A stretch of DNA of 64,000 bases from assembly GCF_003309065.1 (NCBI RefSeq), contig NZ_POAF01000006.1, positions 186,001 through 250,000 on the forward strand. The letters are read 5' to 3'. This document shows positions 1 to 9,234 of the stretch, piece after piece. A model generated the notes under the pieces. That model did no database searches. It was not told where the DNA came from and saw only the letters and a list, made by a program, of their open reading frames with translations. The translations under genes were made by a program, and so were the position numbers. Positions within the stretch are counted from its first letter, which is position 1. Each line of letters starts with the position of its first letter. This DNA is from Glutamicibacter soli (GTDB lineage: Bacteria; Actinomycetota; Actinomycetes; Actinomycetales; Micrococcaceae).

Positions 1-285
1 GGGGTCATCCGTGTGCTCCTCGACCAGGGTGGCCCCGGCCGCCAGCAGCTCGCCGACTTCCTTGGCACGGTCGGCCTTGGCCTCAAGGTCCAGATGCACC
101 CGGTTCTTGCCTTCAGTCACCTCGTCGACCTGCTGGAAGCCGATTCTGGCCGGGAACCCGGGAATCGAGAGCATGGTGAAGCCGGGGTACTGGCCCGCGT
201 ATTCGCCGTGCAGCACCAGCCGCCACCAGGCAGCCGCCGACTGCTCGTCCAGGGTATCGAGAGTGATCATGCCGATATTCGCCAT
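1..285 (-). CDS. VOC (glyoxalase/bleomycin-resistance-like) family protein, C-terminus cut by window edge
   Basis: The first 95 codons are visible, read leftward from an ATG at 285 and running off the window. The translation begins MANIGMITLDTLDEQSAAAW and contains a compact hydrophobic beta strand pattern (GFTMLSIPGFPARIGFQQV) followed by HLDLEAKADRAKEVGELLAAGA, which is the usual second half of a beta-alpha-beta-beta-beta VOC module where a dimer of modules holds a metal or ligand. This is a family-level call only; substrate cannot be told. The gene lies downstream of the Clp ATPase gene on the same strand but is separated from it by a strong hairpin, so it is probably its own transcript. 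Partial at the left edge. Confidence 0.7.
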   Translation of the reverse strand, partial: MANIGMITLDTLDEQSAAAWWRLVLHGEYAGQYPGFTMLSIPGFPARIGFQQVDEVTEGKNRVHLDLEAKADRAKEVGELLAAGATLVEEHTDDP

Positions 286-348
286 GGGTACCAACCTACC
301 GGGGCGCGGGGATCTTGGGTAGGGCAACGCAAGCAATTGACCGGGACG

Positions 349-399
349 GCGAAGGGCGGCCTGCGGGACCATTGCCGGTTCCCGTAGGCCGCCCTTCGC
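349..399 (-). terminator. strong stem-loop terminator after the Clp ATPase gene
   Basis: An 18-bp stem, GCGAAGGGCGGCCTGCGG at 349-366 pairing with CCGTAGGCCGCCCTTCGC at 382-399, with one G-T wobble and a 15-nt loop. It sits 18 bp past the stop codon of the leftward Clp gene. There is no long T-run, so release may need help, but the stem is very stable. Confidence 0.8.
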
Positions 400-416
400 T
401 GGCCTGGCTGCGCTGG

Positions 417-2972
<2,556 letters not shown>

Positions 2973-2991
2973 GTGAGCCTCCTAGTAGAAA

Positions 2992-3012
2992 CTTGAGCGG
3001 TCTATGCTCATG
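2992..3012 (-). promoter_or_regulatory. HAIR-like HspR operator
   Basis: CTTGAGC-N7-GCTCATG, closely matching the actinobacterial HAIR consensus CTTGAGT-N7-ACTCAAG: the spacing is exact, the T to C change is symmetric in both arms, and one further base differs in the right arm. It lies 20 bp upstream of the TTG start of the Clp ATPase, where a repressor would cover the promoter or early transcript. HspR binding is inferred from the motif only. Confidence 0.65.
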
Positions 3013-3036
3013 TTCAACGTATTCGGCGCAAATCTA

Positions 3037-3056
3037 TTCCCGGCACCTGCCGGGAA
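3037..3056 (-). terminator. palindromic hairpin after the response-regulator gene
   Basis: TTCCCGGCA-CC-TGCCGGGAA, a perfect 9-bp inverted repeat 40 bp beyond the response-regulator stop codon and 25 bp upstream of the HAIR-like element. It probably separates the regulator transcript from the Clp promoter. No T-run follows. Confidence 0.6.
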
Positions 3057-3095
3057 GGCGTGTTAGGAGACCTATTTCACCATCGGCGAAGCGGC

Positions 3096-3773
3096 TTACT
3101 GATCGCGTGGAATCTCGATGAGACCCATGCGTGTAGCGGCGACCAGCGCTTGGACGCGGTCGCGGACTTCGAGCTTGGAGAAGATCTTGGCCATATGCGT
3201 TTTTACGGTGGCTTCTGAAATCTTCAATTTTCGGCTGATTTCAGTGTTATTAAGTCCGTTCGCCAGAAGGTTCAGAATTTCCACCTCTCGCGCAGTGAGG
3301 CCGAGATCCTCGATCAGATCCCGGACTTCCTGACTGGTGTCCCGGTATGCCGATTGAATTGCGGAGACGAGGTCCGAAGACACCGAGGGGGAAATGGCTG
3401 CGGTGCCGTTGTGGACCGCATGGATCGCGCTGATGATCTCTGCCGGTTCGGTGTCTTTGACCAAGTAGCCTCCGGCTCCGGCAGCCAGCACGGGGACGAG
3501 GTAATCGTCCGAGGAAAAGGCGGTGATGGCCAGGATTGCAGGGCTGTTTCGAGCCGTCTTAATTTCGCGTGTGGCCTCGACGCCGTCCATGATCGGCATC
3601 TGCAAATCCATCAGAACAACGTCGACTTCATTGTCCCGGCAAAATTCAACCGCTTTTAAACCGTTATCTACAGATTCAAGCGTTACAATTCTCTGATCCG
3701 TTGCTAGGATTGTGCCCAGCGCATTCCGAATTAGAGGCTCGTCGTCGACGATGAGCACTTTGATCTGCTCCAT
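3096..3773 (-). CDS. NarL/LuxR-family response regulator
   Basis: A 225-residue two-component regulator. The receiver domain shows the acidic pair D10-D11 and phosphoacceptor D56 in VVLMDLQMPIMDG; the C-terminal LuxR-type helix-turn-helix (about 158-215) reads LTAREVEILNLLANGLNNTE then ATVKTHMAKIFSKL. The start at 3773 is chosen because AAGGAAA lies just upstream; an in-frame codon 45 bp further out lacks a comparable site. It is divergent from the small secreted peptide gene and the histidine kinase, which is of the matching HPK7 class, so the three probably form one signalling unit. Target genes are unknown; the short shared intergenic segment (3774-3858) is the first place to look. Base composition is AT-richer than neighbours. 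Confidence 0.9.
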   Translation of the reverse strand: MEQIKVLIVDDEPLIRNALGTILATDQRIVTLESVDNGLKAVEFCRDNEVDVVLMDLQMPIMDGVEATREIKTARNSPAILAITAFSSDDYLVPVLAAGAGGYLVKDTEPAEIISAIHAVHNGTAAISPSVSSDLVSAIQSAYRDTSQEVRDLIEDLGLTAREVEILNLLANGLNNTEISRKLKISEATVKTHMAKIFSKLEVRDRVQALVAATRMGLIEIPRDQ

Positions 3774-3858
3774 CAGTTTCCTTAGAAAGATACTGCAGGC
3801 CAGGTCCGGACTGCTCACTCGAAACTATATATAAGAATACTCAAACATGGGGTGTGTT

Positions 3859-4050
3859 ATGAAGGCACTGAAGATGCTCGCGGTAGCGGCATTGGTACTC
3901 GCGCCGGTTACTGCAGTTGCAGCTCCGGCATCGGCCGCAACCGCTGGCAGCCAGCTGATCTCGAAGGGTGGCGCAGTTGCAACGCCTGCTGGCTGGGGCA
4001 ACGACCTTTCTATTTGGTTCTGCAAGAACTACGGCCTTGCATGCGGCTAA
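3859..4050 (+). CDS. small secreted peptide (candidate signalling peptide or bacteriocin) with two cysteines
   Basis: A 63-residue product with a clear Sec signal peptide: MKALKMLAVAALVLAPVTAV followed by an A-P-A-S-A cleavage region near residue 26. The mature part would be about 36-37 residues, Gly/Ala-rich, ending SIWFCKNYGLACG, with Cys55 and Cys62 spaced to close an 8-residue ring. ATG 3859 is preceded by a GGGGTG stretch; an in-frame ATG at 3847 would add four residues. It is followed 46 bp later by a histidine kinase and lies divergent to the cognate-type response regulator. I recognise no family. By position it resembles the ComX/ComP/ComA arrangement (secreted peptide, multi-TM HPK7 kinase, LuxR-type regulator), but no modifying enzyme is present. 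It could instead be an antimicrobial peptide. Confidence 0.7.
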   Translation: MKALKMLAVAALVLAPVTAVAAPASAATAGSQLISKGGAVATPAGWGNDLSIWFCKNYGLACG

Positions 4051-4062
4051 GCGTATCCGCTT
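4049..4062 (+). other. small hairpin between peptide and kinase genes
   Basis: AAGCG-TATC-CGCTT overlaps the peptide stop codon. It is short and lacks a T-run, so it may only dampen read-through into the kinase gene or stabilise the peptide message. Low certainty. Confidence 0.35.
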
Positions 4063-4096
4063 GACTTCATGGCTCTGCCAGTGAAGTATTCGGCGT

Positions 4097-5281
4097 ATGA
4101 AAGCACGACTTAAAGACACCCTGACCAAGCAGTTTTCTGGTCGGGGTGTCATTATTTTGCTAGGGGTAGCAGCACTTTTAGCAGTTTCTGCAACTGAGAT
4201 TATCTCGATCCTGCAAGATGGTTTCGTTGCCTCTACTAGCACCTCGATCCGTGGGGCGTTGTCGGGAGTGATCTTGTGCATCGCGCTCATAATTGGGCGC
4301 CGTTGGGTAGCTGCCTCTTTGGGTATATATCTGGCAACAGCGTTCTTCTTCTTTGGTAATGGAATGCTGCTGATCTGGATGGTGCTTTCAGCAGTAATTT
4401 TTTCAGCTCTGGCGGCTACGGCTCTGTCGCGACACATCCGGGTCTGGTACTTGACCATCTTGGTGGGCTGGATGATTCAGTTCATCATTCGAGCTGGCGA
4501 TGATGCCATATTGCTCGTGCTCATTGCTCCCCTCGCGTTATCGGCATTCGCCCTAACTCGGAGCATCTTCGTCTTGCGGGAGAGGAACGCGAGAACAAGC
4601 AAGGAAATGGAAGAGGCCGACGCAAGAGCGCGACAAGCCATTGAAGCCGAGCGAAAGAATATCGCACGCGATCTCCATGACATCGTGGCTCACGACATCA
4701 CCGTGGTCGCGATGCAATCCAAAGCGGCAAAATTCGCCAATGACGGACAGATGGCCTTAGATGCTATTGACGTCATCGCCAAACTCAGTACCGAAACCCT
4801 GCATGACTTGCGCTTGATGCTCAACGTTCTGCGTACTGACGGAACCATGGCAGACCCGGCAGTGAGCGTTAATGACAAGCCAGCCGCAACCACGGTTTAT
4901 GCGGTCCAGGGCGTCGAACTTTTCTCCCAACGGCTCCGTGAAGCAAACTTTGTTGTGTCATCTCACACCGAAGAAAAAATTTCCGAACTACCGCGCTCTG
5001 CGCAGACCGCACTCTATCGGGTTATGCAAGAGGCAACGACTAACGTCATCAAGCATGCTTTGCCGGGCGGTGAATGCTCGATTTCACTGACGGCCCAAGG
5101 CACGGAAGCAAAGCTTAAAATTACTAATCAGGTACCAAATCTGGGTAGCCCTAAGAACTCGCTGCCAATTGGCGGCAGCGGACTCATTGGCATGGAGGAC
5201 CGCATGAAGGCTTTCGGTGGAAGATTCAATACTTCAGAGCGCAATGGGCGCTGGATTTTGACGGCCAGTATCCCGTTCTAG
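4097..5281 (+). CDS. sensor histidine kinase, HPK7 (NarL/DesK) type, multi-TM
   Basis: A 394-residue membrane kinase. The first ~160 residues hold about five or six hydrophobic segments with only short loops and no extracytoplasmic domain. A coiled linker leads into the HisKA_3 dimerisation helix with ERKNIARDLHDIVAH; the phosphoacceptor is H194. The C-terminal ATPase domain has the N-box QEATTNVIKHA and G-box GGSGLIGMEDRMKAFGG; the usual D-G-G of the first G-box is replaced by ITNQVPN, as in some HPK7 kinases. It follows the small secreted peptide gene on the same strand, so the membrane region may sense that peptide; the partner is the divergent LuxR-type regulator. The ribosome-binding site is weak (GTGAAG). 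Markedly lower GC than the flanking chromosome. Confidence 0.9.
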   Translation: MKARLKDTLTKQFSGRGVIILLGVAALLAVSATEIISILQDGFVASTSTSIRGALSGVILCIALIIGRRWVAASLGIYLATAFFFFGNGMLLIWMVLSAVIFSALAATALSRHIRVWYLTILVGWMIQFIIRAGDDAILLVLIAPLALSAFALTRSIFVLRERNARTSKEMEEADARARQAIEAERKNIARDLHDIVAHDITVVAMQSKAAKFANDGQMALDAIDVIAKLSTETLHDLRLMLNVLRTDGTMADPAVSVNDKPAATTVYAVQGVELFSQRLREANFVVSSHTEEKISELPRSAQTALYRVMQEATTNVIKHALPGGECSISLTAQGTEAKLKITNQVPNLGSPKNSLPIGGSGLIGMEDRMKAFGGRFNTSERNGRWILTASIPF

Positions 5282-5342
5282 GCCTACCCTCCTACTAAAG
5301 TATGATTTCGCAATTCTTGCAGACACGATAAGTTATAGATGT

Positions 5343-5415
5343 ATCGGTGAAGACCGATCACCGGTTAGGTACTTGGTGGTGTTTTGCGAGTGGCACCACG
5401 AAGGACCAAGGTGAT
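5343..5415. ncRNA. structured intergenic segment, possible small RNA
   Basis: After the kinase stop, 5282-5622 has no gene. Inside it, 5343-5358 forms ATCGGT-GAAG-ACCGAT. Alternatively 5357-5415 forms a nested rod: ATCAC (5357-5361) with GTGAT (5411-5415), CTTGGT (5372-5377) with ACCAAG (5405-5410), and GGTG (5378-5381) with CACC (5394-5397). It abuts the 95-bp palindrome directly. Such nested helices suggest a folded RNA or fold-back element, but I match it to no known RNA family. Confidence 0.35.
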
Positions 5416-5510
5416 TAAAAGGTACGTTGCGTTACTGAGCGGACGATCTTTCATCGGCGTTGTGCCCCCATCGCACGCCGTTGTCCGCAAGTGACGTAAC
5501 GTACCTTTTA
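5416..5510. repeat. 95-bp near-perfect palindrome (fold-back element, MITE-like)
   Basis: Outer arms TAAAAGGTACGTTGCGTTAC (from 5416) and the reverse complement ending at 5510 pair with two mismatches. The fold continues with GCGGAC/GTCCGC, then CGGCG and GTGC pairing with GCAC and CGCCG around a CCCCATC loop. Nearly the whole element is one hairpin. It has no coding capacity. It could be a miniature inverted-repeat element, a very strong bidirectional terminator, or part of a non-coding RNA. No clear target-site duplication is visible. Confidence 0.6.
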
Positions 5511-5622
5511 TAACGCAGGGCTTATGCGCATTCTAGTGACAGTGTTCACAAAGCGGCAATAGCGGCACGGGAACTTTATATCCTATTCACCAAGGATCCG
5601 TGAAAACTGCGAAAGCGAGCCC

Positions 5623-6243
5623 ATGACCATTCAAGCTGAATCCAGCATCTACGAAGCACTTTCGATCGATCCGGCTGCCGCCGATCAACTTTTCTTCGAA
5701 GCCCGCAGCGCGAATTCATTCAGCGATGAGCCAGTATCCGATGAAACCCTCGATGCCATCTACGACGCGATGAAGATGGGTCCTACGCTGATGAACAATC
5801 AGCCGCTTCGCATTACCTGGGTCAAATCGGACGAAGCACGGCAAACCATCGCTGGAACCATGTCGGGAACGAATGCGCAGAAGGCGCTGACCGCGCCTGC
5901 GCTGGCGGTGCTGTCCTTCGACACCGAGTGGCATGAAGAATTCCCGAGCTTCTTCCCCCACGCTCCAGAGCGCAAGTCCATGTTCGAGAATCCCGACGTG
6001 CGCACCGCGGTGGGCAACAACAATGCCTGGCTCCAGGCCGGATACTTCATCATGGCCGTGCGCGCCGTCGGCTTGGCTGCCGGCCCCATGGGCGGTTTCG
6101 ACAAGGCTGCTGTCGACCAGGCCATCAACGCGGACAACAACCACAAGTCGTTCCTGATCGTGAACGTCGGCAAGCCAGGCGAGAACCCGTGGTTCGACCG
6201 CCTGCCGCGCCACTCAAGCGAGCTGGCAACCCGCAGCATCTAG
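5623..6243 (+). CDS. nitroreductase-family protein, malonic semialdehyde reductase (RutE)-like
   Basis: A 206-residue flavin enzyme. Family marks are the N-terminal ARSANSFSDEPVSDETLDAI (FMN-phosphate binding R-S region), MKMGPTLMNNQPLRITWV, and the C-terminal GLAAGPMGGFDKAAVDQAI followed by FLIVNVGKPGENPWFDRLPR. The GP-M-GG-D and NP-W-RLPR pattern is that of the RutE/HadB branch that reduces 3-oxopropanoate (malonic semialdehyde) with NAD(P)H. No other rut genes are near, so a general detoxifying reductase is equally possible. Followed by a strong terminator at 6266-6311. Confidence 0.82.
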   Translation: MTIQAESSIYEALSIDPAAADQLFFEARSANSFSDEPVSDETLDAIYDAMKMGPTLMNNQPLRITWVKSDEARQTIAGTMSGTNAQKALTAPALAVLSFDTEWHEEFPSFFPHAPERKSMFENPDVRTAVGNNNAWLQAGYFIMAVRAVGLAAGPMGGFDKAAVDQAINADNNHKSFLIVNVGKPGENPWFDRLPRHSSELATRSI

Positions 6244-6265
6244 CGGATGGGTTGTTCAAGGAAAT

Positions 6266-6311
6266 AAAGGCTGAAGGAGTGCGACGCATCTGTCGCACTC
6301 CTTCAGCCTTT
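6266..6311. terminator. bidirectional terminator between convergent genes
   Basis: AAAGGCTGAAGGAGTGCGAC (6266-6285) pairs perfectly with GTCGCACTCCTTCAGCCTTT (6292-6311) around a 6-nt loop. A/T tracts flank both sides, so it can serve both the nitroreductase gene and the leftward gene ending at 6332. Confidence 0.92.
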
Positions 6312-6331
6312 AAGGTTTTCCGCGATGCGCC

Positions 6332-7555
6332 CTATTTGGCCACATCGGCCTCAGCATCCTCGGATTCCGCGTTGCCGCCAAGTACGTGGTCGGAAACCTT
6401 GGCGAGCGCGCGTTCCAGCGCCGAGCGCAGTACGACGGGGACGGTGATCTCCTCGTCGATCACGACAAGTCCTTCGCGCTCGAAATTGCGCAGCAGGCTT
6501 TCGACCTGCGGGACGACAATCTCAAGGCTCGGGATCAGGTGGTGTTGCTCTTCCGGCAGGTCGTCGGTGGTGGGAACCTGCAGCGCGAACTCCGTGCGCG
6601 GAGGCGTGCTGGAGGCCGCGTTGCTCAGCACGCCGGCCGTCATTTCCGCGATGGTCGACTGGCCCGGGGTTTCCAGCGTATTGATCAGCACGTGCGAGAA
6701 GAGGACTTCCGCGATGAGTTCCTTGACCAGGCGTGAGCCGGGGCCGGTCGAGCCGAGCAATGCCTGGGCCAAAGATTCGGTCGGCATGGCGTTCGGTGCC
6801 TGGTAGCGCAGCATGGCGGTGCCGATCAGCGCGTCCCAGTAGGCCGAAAGGCGCGGGACTTCGGCCAGGCTGGATACGGTTGTGCCGTCTTCCGGCTCCC
6901 AGAGGACCGATCCGGCCGCCGCGGGTTCCGCGCTCTCGTCGACGGTGACCAGCAGGCCCAGTGCGGACGCCGCATCCTGAAGGGTCTGGCCGGTCAGCAC
7001 GCCCGAAGGCGAAGTGGGTTTGCCTTCGCCGACCCAGTTGACCAGCTCGCGGGCGGCATAAACGTAAGGCATGGATTCCAGCGCGGCGTTTGCCTCGTCG
7101 TCTTCGAGGAACGGTGCGATGATCGGCGAATCGCCGGCCATGCGGGAGAGGAACTCGAAGGTCTGCTTGAAGTCATCCACGCTGCCGCCGAAGTTGGCGG
7201 TGGTGCCCAGGAAGGTCAAATAGTGCTTGAGGATCGCGGCGCTGGCCTCGGCAACTTCCTTGCCCAGCGACGACAGATGGCCCAGCTGTTCGCCGAGAAC
7301 TTCAGGGTCAAGCGTCTTCACGTCCACGGACTTGCGCAGCTGGGCGTGCACGGTCAGCAGCGTGGTCAGCCCTTCCAGCGCCGCACGGGTTTCGCTGGCA
7401 GGACGGCCCTCTTCCTGGAAATGGCGGAAGAGCTGGGACTTGAAAGGCTGCAGATCCTGTCGGACCTCGGATTCAAAGGGAACCGAGCTTGCGCCTTCAC
7501 GGCGGGCTGGATGGCCCTGCGACTGCTTTTTCTTGGCTGGTTTGCGTGATGCCAT
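6332..7555 (-). CDS. conserved hypothetical protein, mostly helical
   Basis: A 407-residue protein I cannot assign. It opens with a basic, Lys-rich tail (MASRKPAKKKQSQG) and is otherwise a long run of charged amphipathic helices with no signal peptide, membrane segment or catalytic motif that I can see. The last ~30 residues are acidic (GGNAESEDAEADVAK). Composition and codon use match the neighbouring chromosome, so it is a resident gene rather than a recent import. It is divergent from the D-amino-acid dehydrogenase gene; the 308-bp gap holds both promoters. An AGGAAA stretch lies about 13 bp before the ATG, a little far. Confidence 0.75.
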   Translation of the reverse strand: MASRKPAKKKQSQGHPARREGASSVPFESEVRQDLQPFKSQLFRHFQEEGRPASETRAALEGLTTLLTVHAQLRKSVDVKTLDPEVLGEQLGHLSSLGKEVAEASAAILKHYLTFLGTTANFGGSVDDFKQTFEFLSRMAGDSPIIAPFLEDDEANAALESMPYVYAARELVNWVGEGKPTSPSGVLTGQTLQDAASALGLLVTVDESAEPAAAGSVLWEPEDGTTVSSLAEVPRLSAYWDALIGTAMLRYQAPNAMPTESLAQALLGSTGPGSRLVKELIAEVLFSHVLINTLETPGQSTIAEMTAGVLSNAASSTPPRTEFALQVPTTDDLPEEQHHLIPSLEIVVPQVESLLRNFEREGLVVIDEEITVPVVLRSALERALAKVSDHVLGGNAESEDAEADVAK

Positions 7556-7863
7556 AAGTTTGCTGATTTTCCTTAGCTAGGCAGGAAAGATGATTCCACT
7601 CCAGTCTACGCAGGCAGCAAAATCCTCGACCCACAACTGTGCGAATCAACGGTGCTCCGGAGGCTTTCTATCCGTCGAAGTGTGATTGGCCGAAATAAAT
7701 ACGGCGCTTGAGTTTGATCTCCGTATAAAACGCAGATCACAGGTTGGTGTGTCCTCGCTCACCGTCGAATCCTCAGGACTCGTTGATTTTCGCCCTGTTT
7801 CACGCAAAAGTGAGTTGCGACGGCCCCGTGTGGAGGGGCTCTGAAAACTTAGGAGTGTGGATC
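7556..7863. promoter_or_regulatory. divergent intergenic region with inverted repeat
   Basis: A 308-bp gap between divergent genes with no coding sequence that I accept. It contains ATACGG (7699-7704) and CCGTAT (7721-7726) separated by 16 bp, immediately followed by an AT-rich TATAAAA that could be a -10 element for the rightward dehydrogenase gene. A regulator binding the repeat would block that promoter. No regulator gene is adjacent, so its identity is unknown. Confidence 0.4.
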
Positions 7864-9138
7864 ATGGGTGCAGCTGTTCCTGATCATGTTGTAGTTGTAG
7901 GCGCAGGTTTCGTTGGCCTGTCGACCGCTTGGTACCTGCAGGAAGCCGGCGTCAAGGTGACCGTCGTGGACCGCGGCGGCGTGGCCTCCGGCTCGTCGTG
8001 GGGCAATGCCGGCTGGCTGACCCCGGCGCTGACCCTGCCGATCGCCGAACCGTCGGTGTTCTCCAACGGCCTGAAGATGATGCTGGATCCAGCTTCGCCG
8101 CTCTACATTCCGCTGAAGGCCGATGGGAAGCTGCTGCGCTTCCTGCTCGGCTTCGCCTGGCACTCGACCCCGAAGAAGTGGGAAGAAGCCATGCGCATCT
8201 TCTCCGAGGTGGGCCACACCGGCCTGGACGCATTCGACGAAATCGCCGAAGACACCTCCGCCGGACCGGGCGCCCGCGAGCTGACCAAGCCTGCAGACCC
8301 GTTCCTGACCGGCTTTGTTTCCATGAAGGACCGCGACGCGCTGCTGCATGAGTTCGAGATGATCCACAAGACCGGTGGCCATGTCGACTTCGACCTGCTT
8401 TCCGGGGACCAGCTGCGCAGCATCGAGCCGACCCTGTCGGACAACGTTGCCGCCGGCATCGCCATCAAGGGCCAGCGCTACCTGAACCCGCCGAAGTTCA
8501 TGGAATCGCTCGCCGAGTCCGTGGTCGCCCGCGGCGGCGACATCATCGGCGCCTTCAACGTCACCGATGTGCGCGACAACGGTGGATCGGTCACCGTGAT
8601 CGGTTCCGAGGGCCGCGCCATCACCGCCGACCACGTGGTGCTGGCAACCGGCGCATGGATGACCGACCTGGCGGCCAAGTTCGGCGTCAAGGTGGTTGTC
8701 CAGGCAGGCCGTGGCTACTCGTTCACCGTGGAACCGGAGAGCATGCCGACCCACCCGATTTACTTCCCGTCCCAGCGCGTGGCCTGCACCCCGCTCGGCG
8801 ACCGCTTCCGCGTGGCCGGCACCATGGAGTTCCGCGACGTCAACCACAAGCTGGAACCGAAGCGCATCGAGGCCATCGTGGCCGCGGCCACCCCGGTCTA
8901 CAAGGGAATCAACTGGGAGAACCGCAAGGAAGAATGGGTCGGCGGACGCCCGTGCACCGCTGACGGCCTGCCGCTGGTTGGCCAGACCTCCTCCTCGCGC
9001 GTCTCGGTCGGCGGCGGGCACGGCATGTGGGGCGTTGCCCTCGGCCCGCTGACCGGCAAGATCCTTGCCGCCCAGATCACCGGCCAGGCCGCACCGGCCA
9101 TTTCCCGCCATTTCAACCCGTTGCGCAAGGGTTTCTAG
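7864..9138 (+). CDS. FAD-dependent D-amino-acid dehydrogenase (DadA-like)
   Basis: A 424-residue DAO-family flavoprotein. It starts with a dinucleotide-binding fold (VVVVGAGFVGLSTAWYLQEA) and the following VTVVDRGGVASGSSWGNAGW, which is the DadA-type FAD loop. The C-terminal FAD region reads PLVGQTSSSRVSVGGGHGMW. Family members oxidise D-amino acids (or glycine/sarcosine-type substrates) and pass electrons to quinone; substrate here is not fixed. The start at 7864 is chosen for the TTAGGAGTG site 8-10 bp upstream; an in-frame upstream extension to 7744 does not look like protein. It ends before a strong bidirectional terminator. Confidence 0.85.
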   Translation: MGAAVPDHVVVVGAGFVGLSTAWYLQEAGVKVTVVDRGGVASGSSWGNAGWLTPALTLPIAEPSVFSNGLKMMLDPASPLYIPLKADGKLLRFLLGFAWHSTPKKWEEAMRIFSEVGHTGLDAFDEIAEDTSAGPGARELTKPADPFLTGFVSMKDRDALLHEFEMIHKTGGHVDFDLLSGDQLRSIEPTLSDNVAAGIAIKGQRYLNPPKFMESLAESVVARGGDIIGAFNVTDVRDNGGSVTVIGSEGRAITADHVVLATGAWMTDLAAKFGVKVVVQAGRGYSFTVEPESMPTHPIYFPSQRVACTPLGDRFRVAGTMEFRDVNHKLEPKRIEAIVAAATPVYKGINWENRKEEWVGGRPCTADGLPLVGQTSSSRVSVGGGHGMWGVALGPLTGKILAAQITGQAAPAISRHFNPLRKGF

Positions 9139-9171
9139 CCCGTTTCGGTCCACACCCGGAACGTGAAAAGG

Positions 9172-9216
9172 CGAACCGGCCTGCACGCACCCATTCGGGT
9201 CGTGCAAGCCGGTTCG
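9172..9216. terminator. bidirectional terminator
   Basis: CGAACCGGC-C-TGCACG pairs with CGTGCA-A-GCCGGTTCG around an 11-13 nt loop. It lies between the convergent dehydrogenase (ends 9138) and SDR gene (ends 9235). Confidence 0.88.
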
Positions 9217-9234
9217 TATACGTTTAACCGCTGT

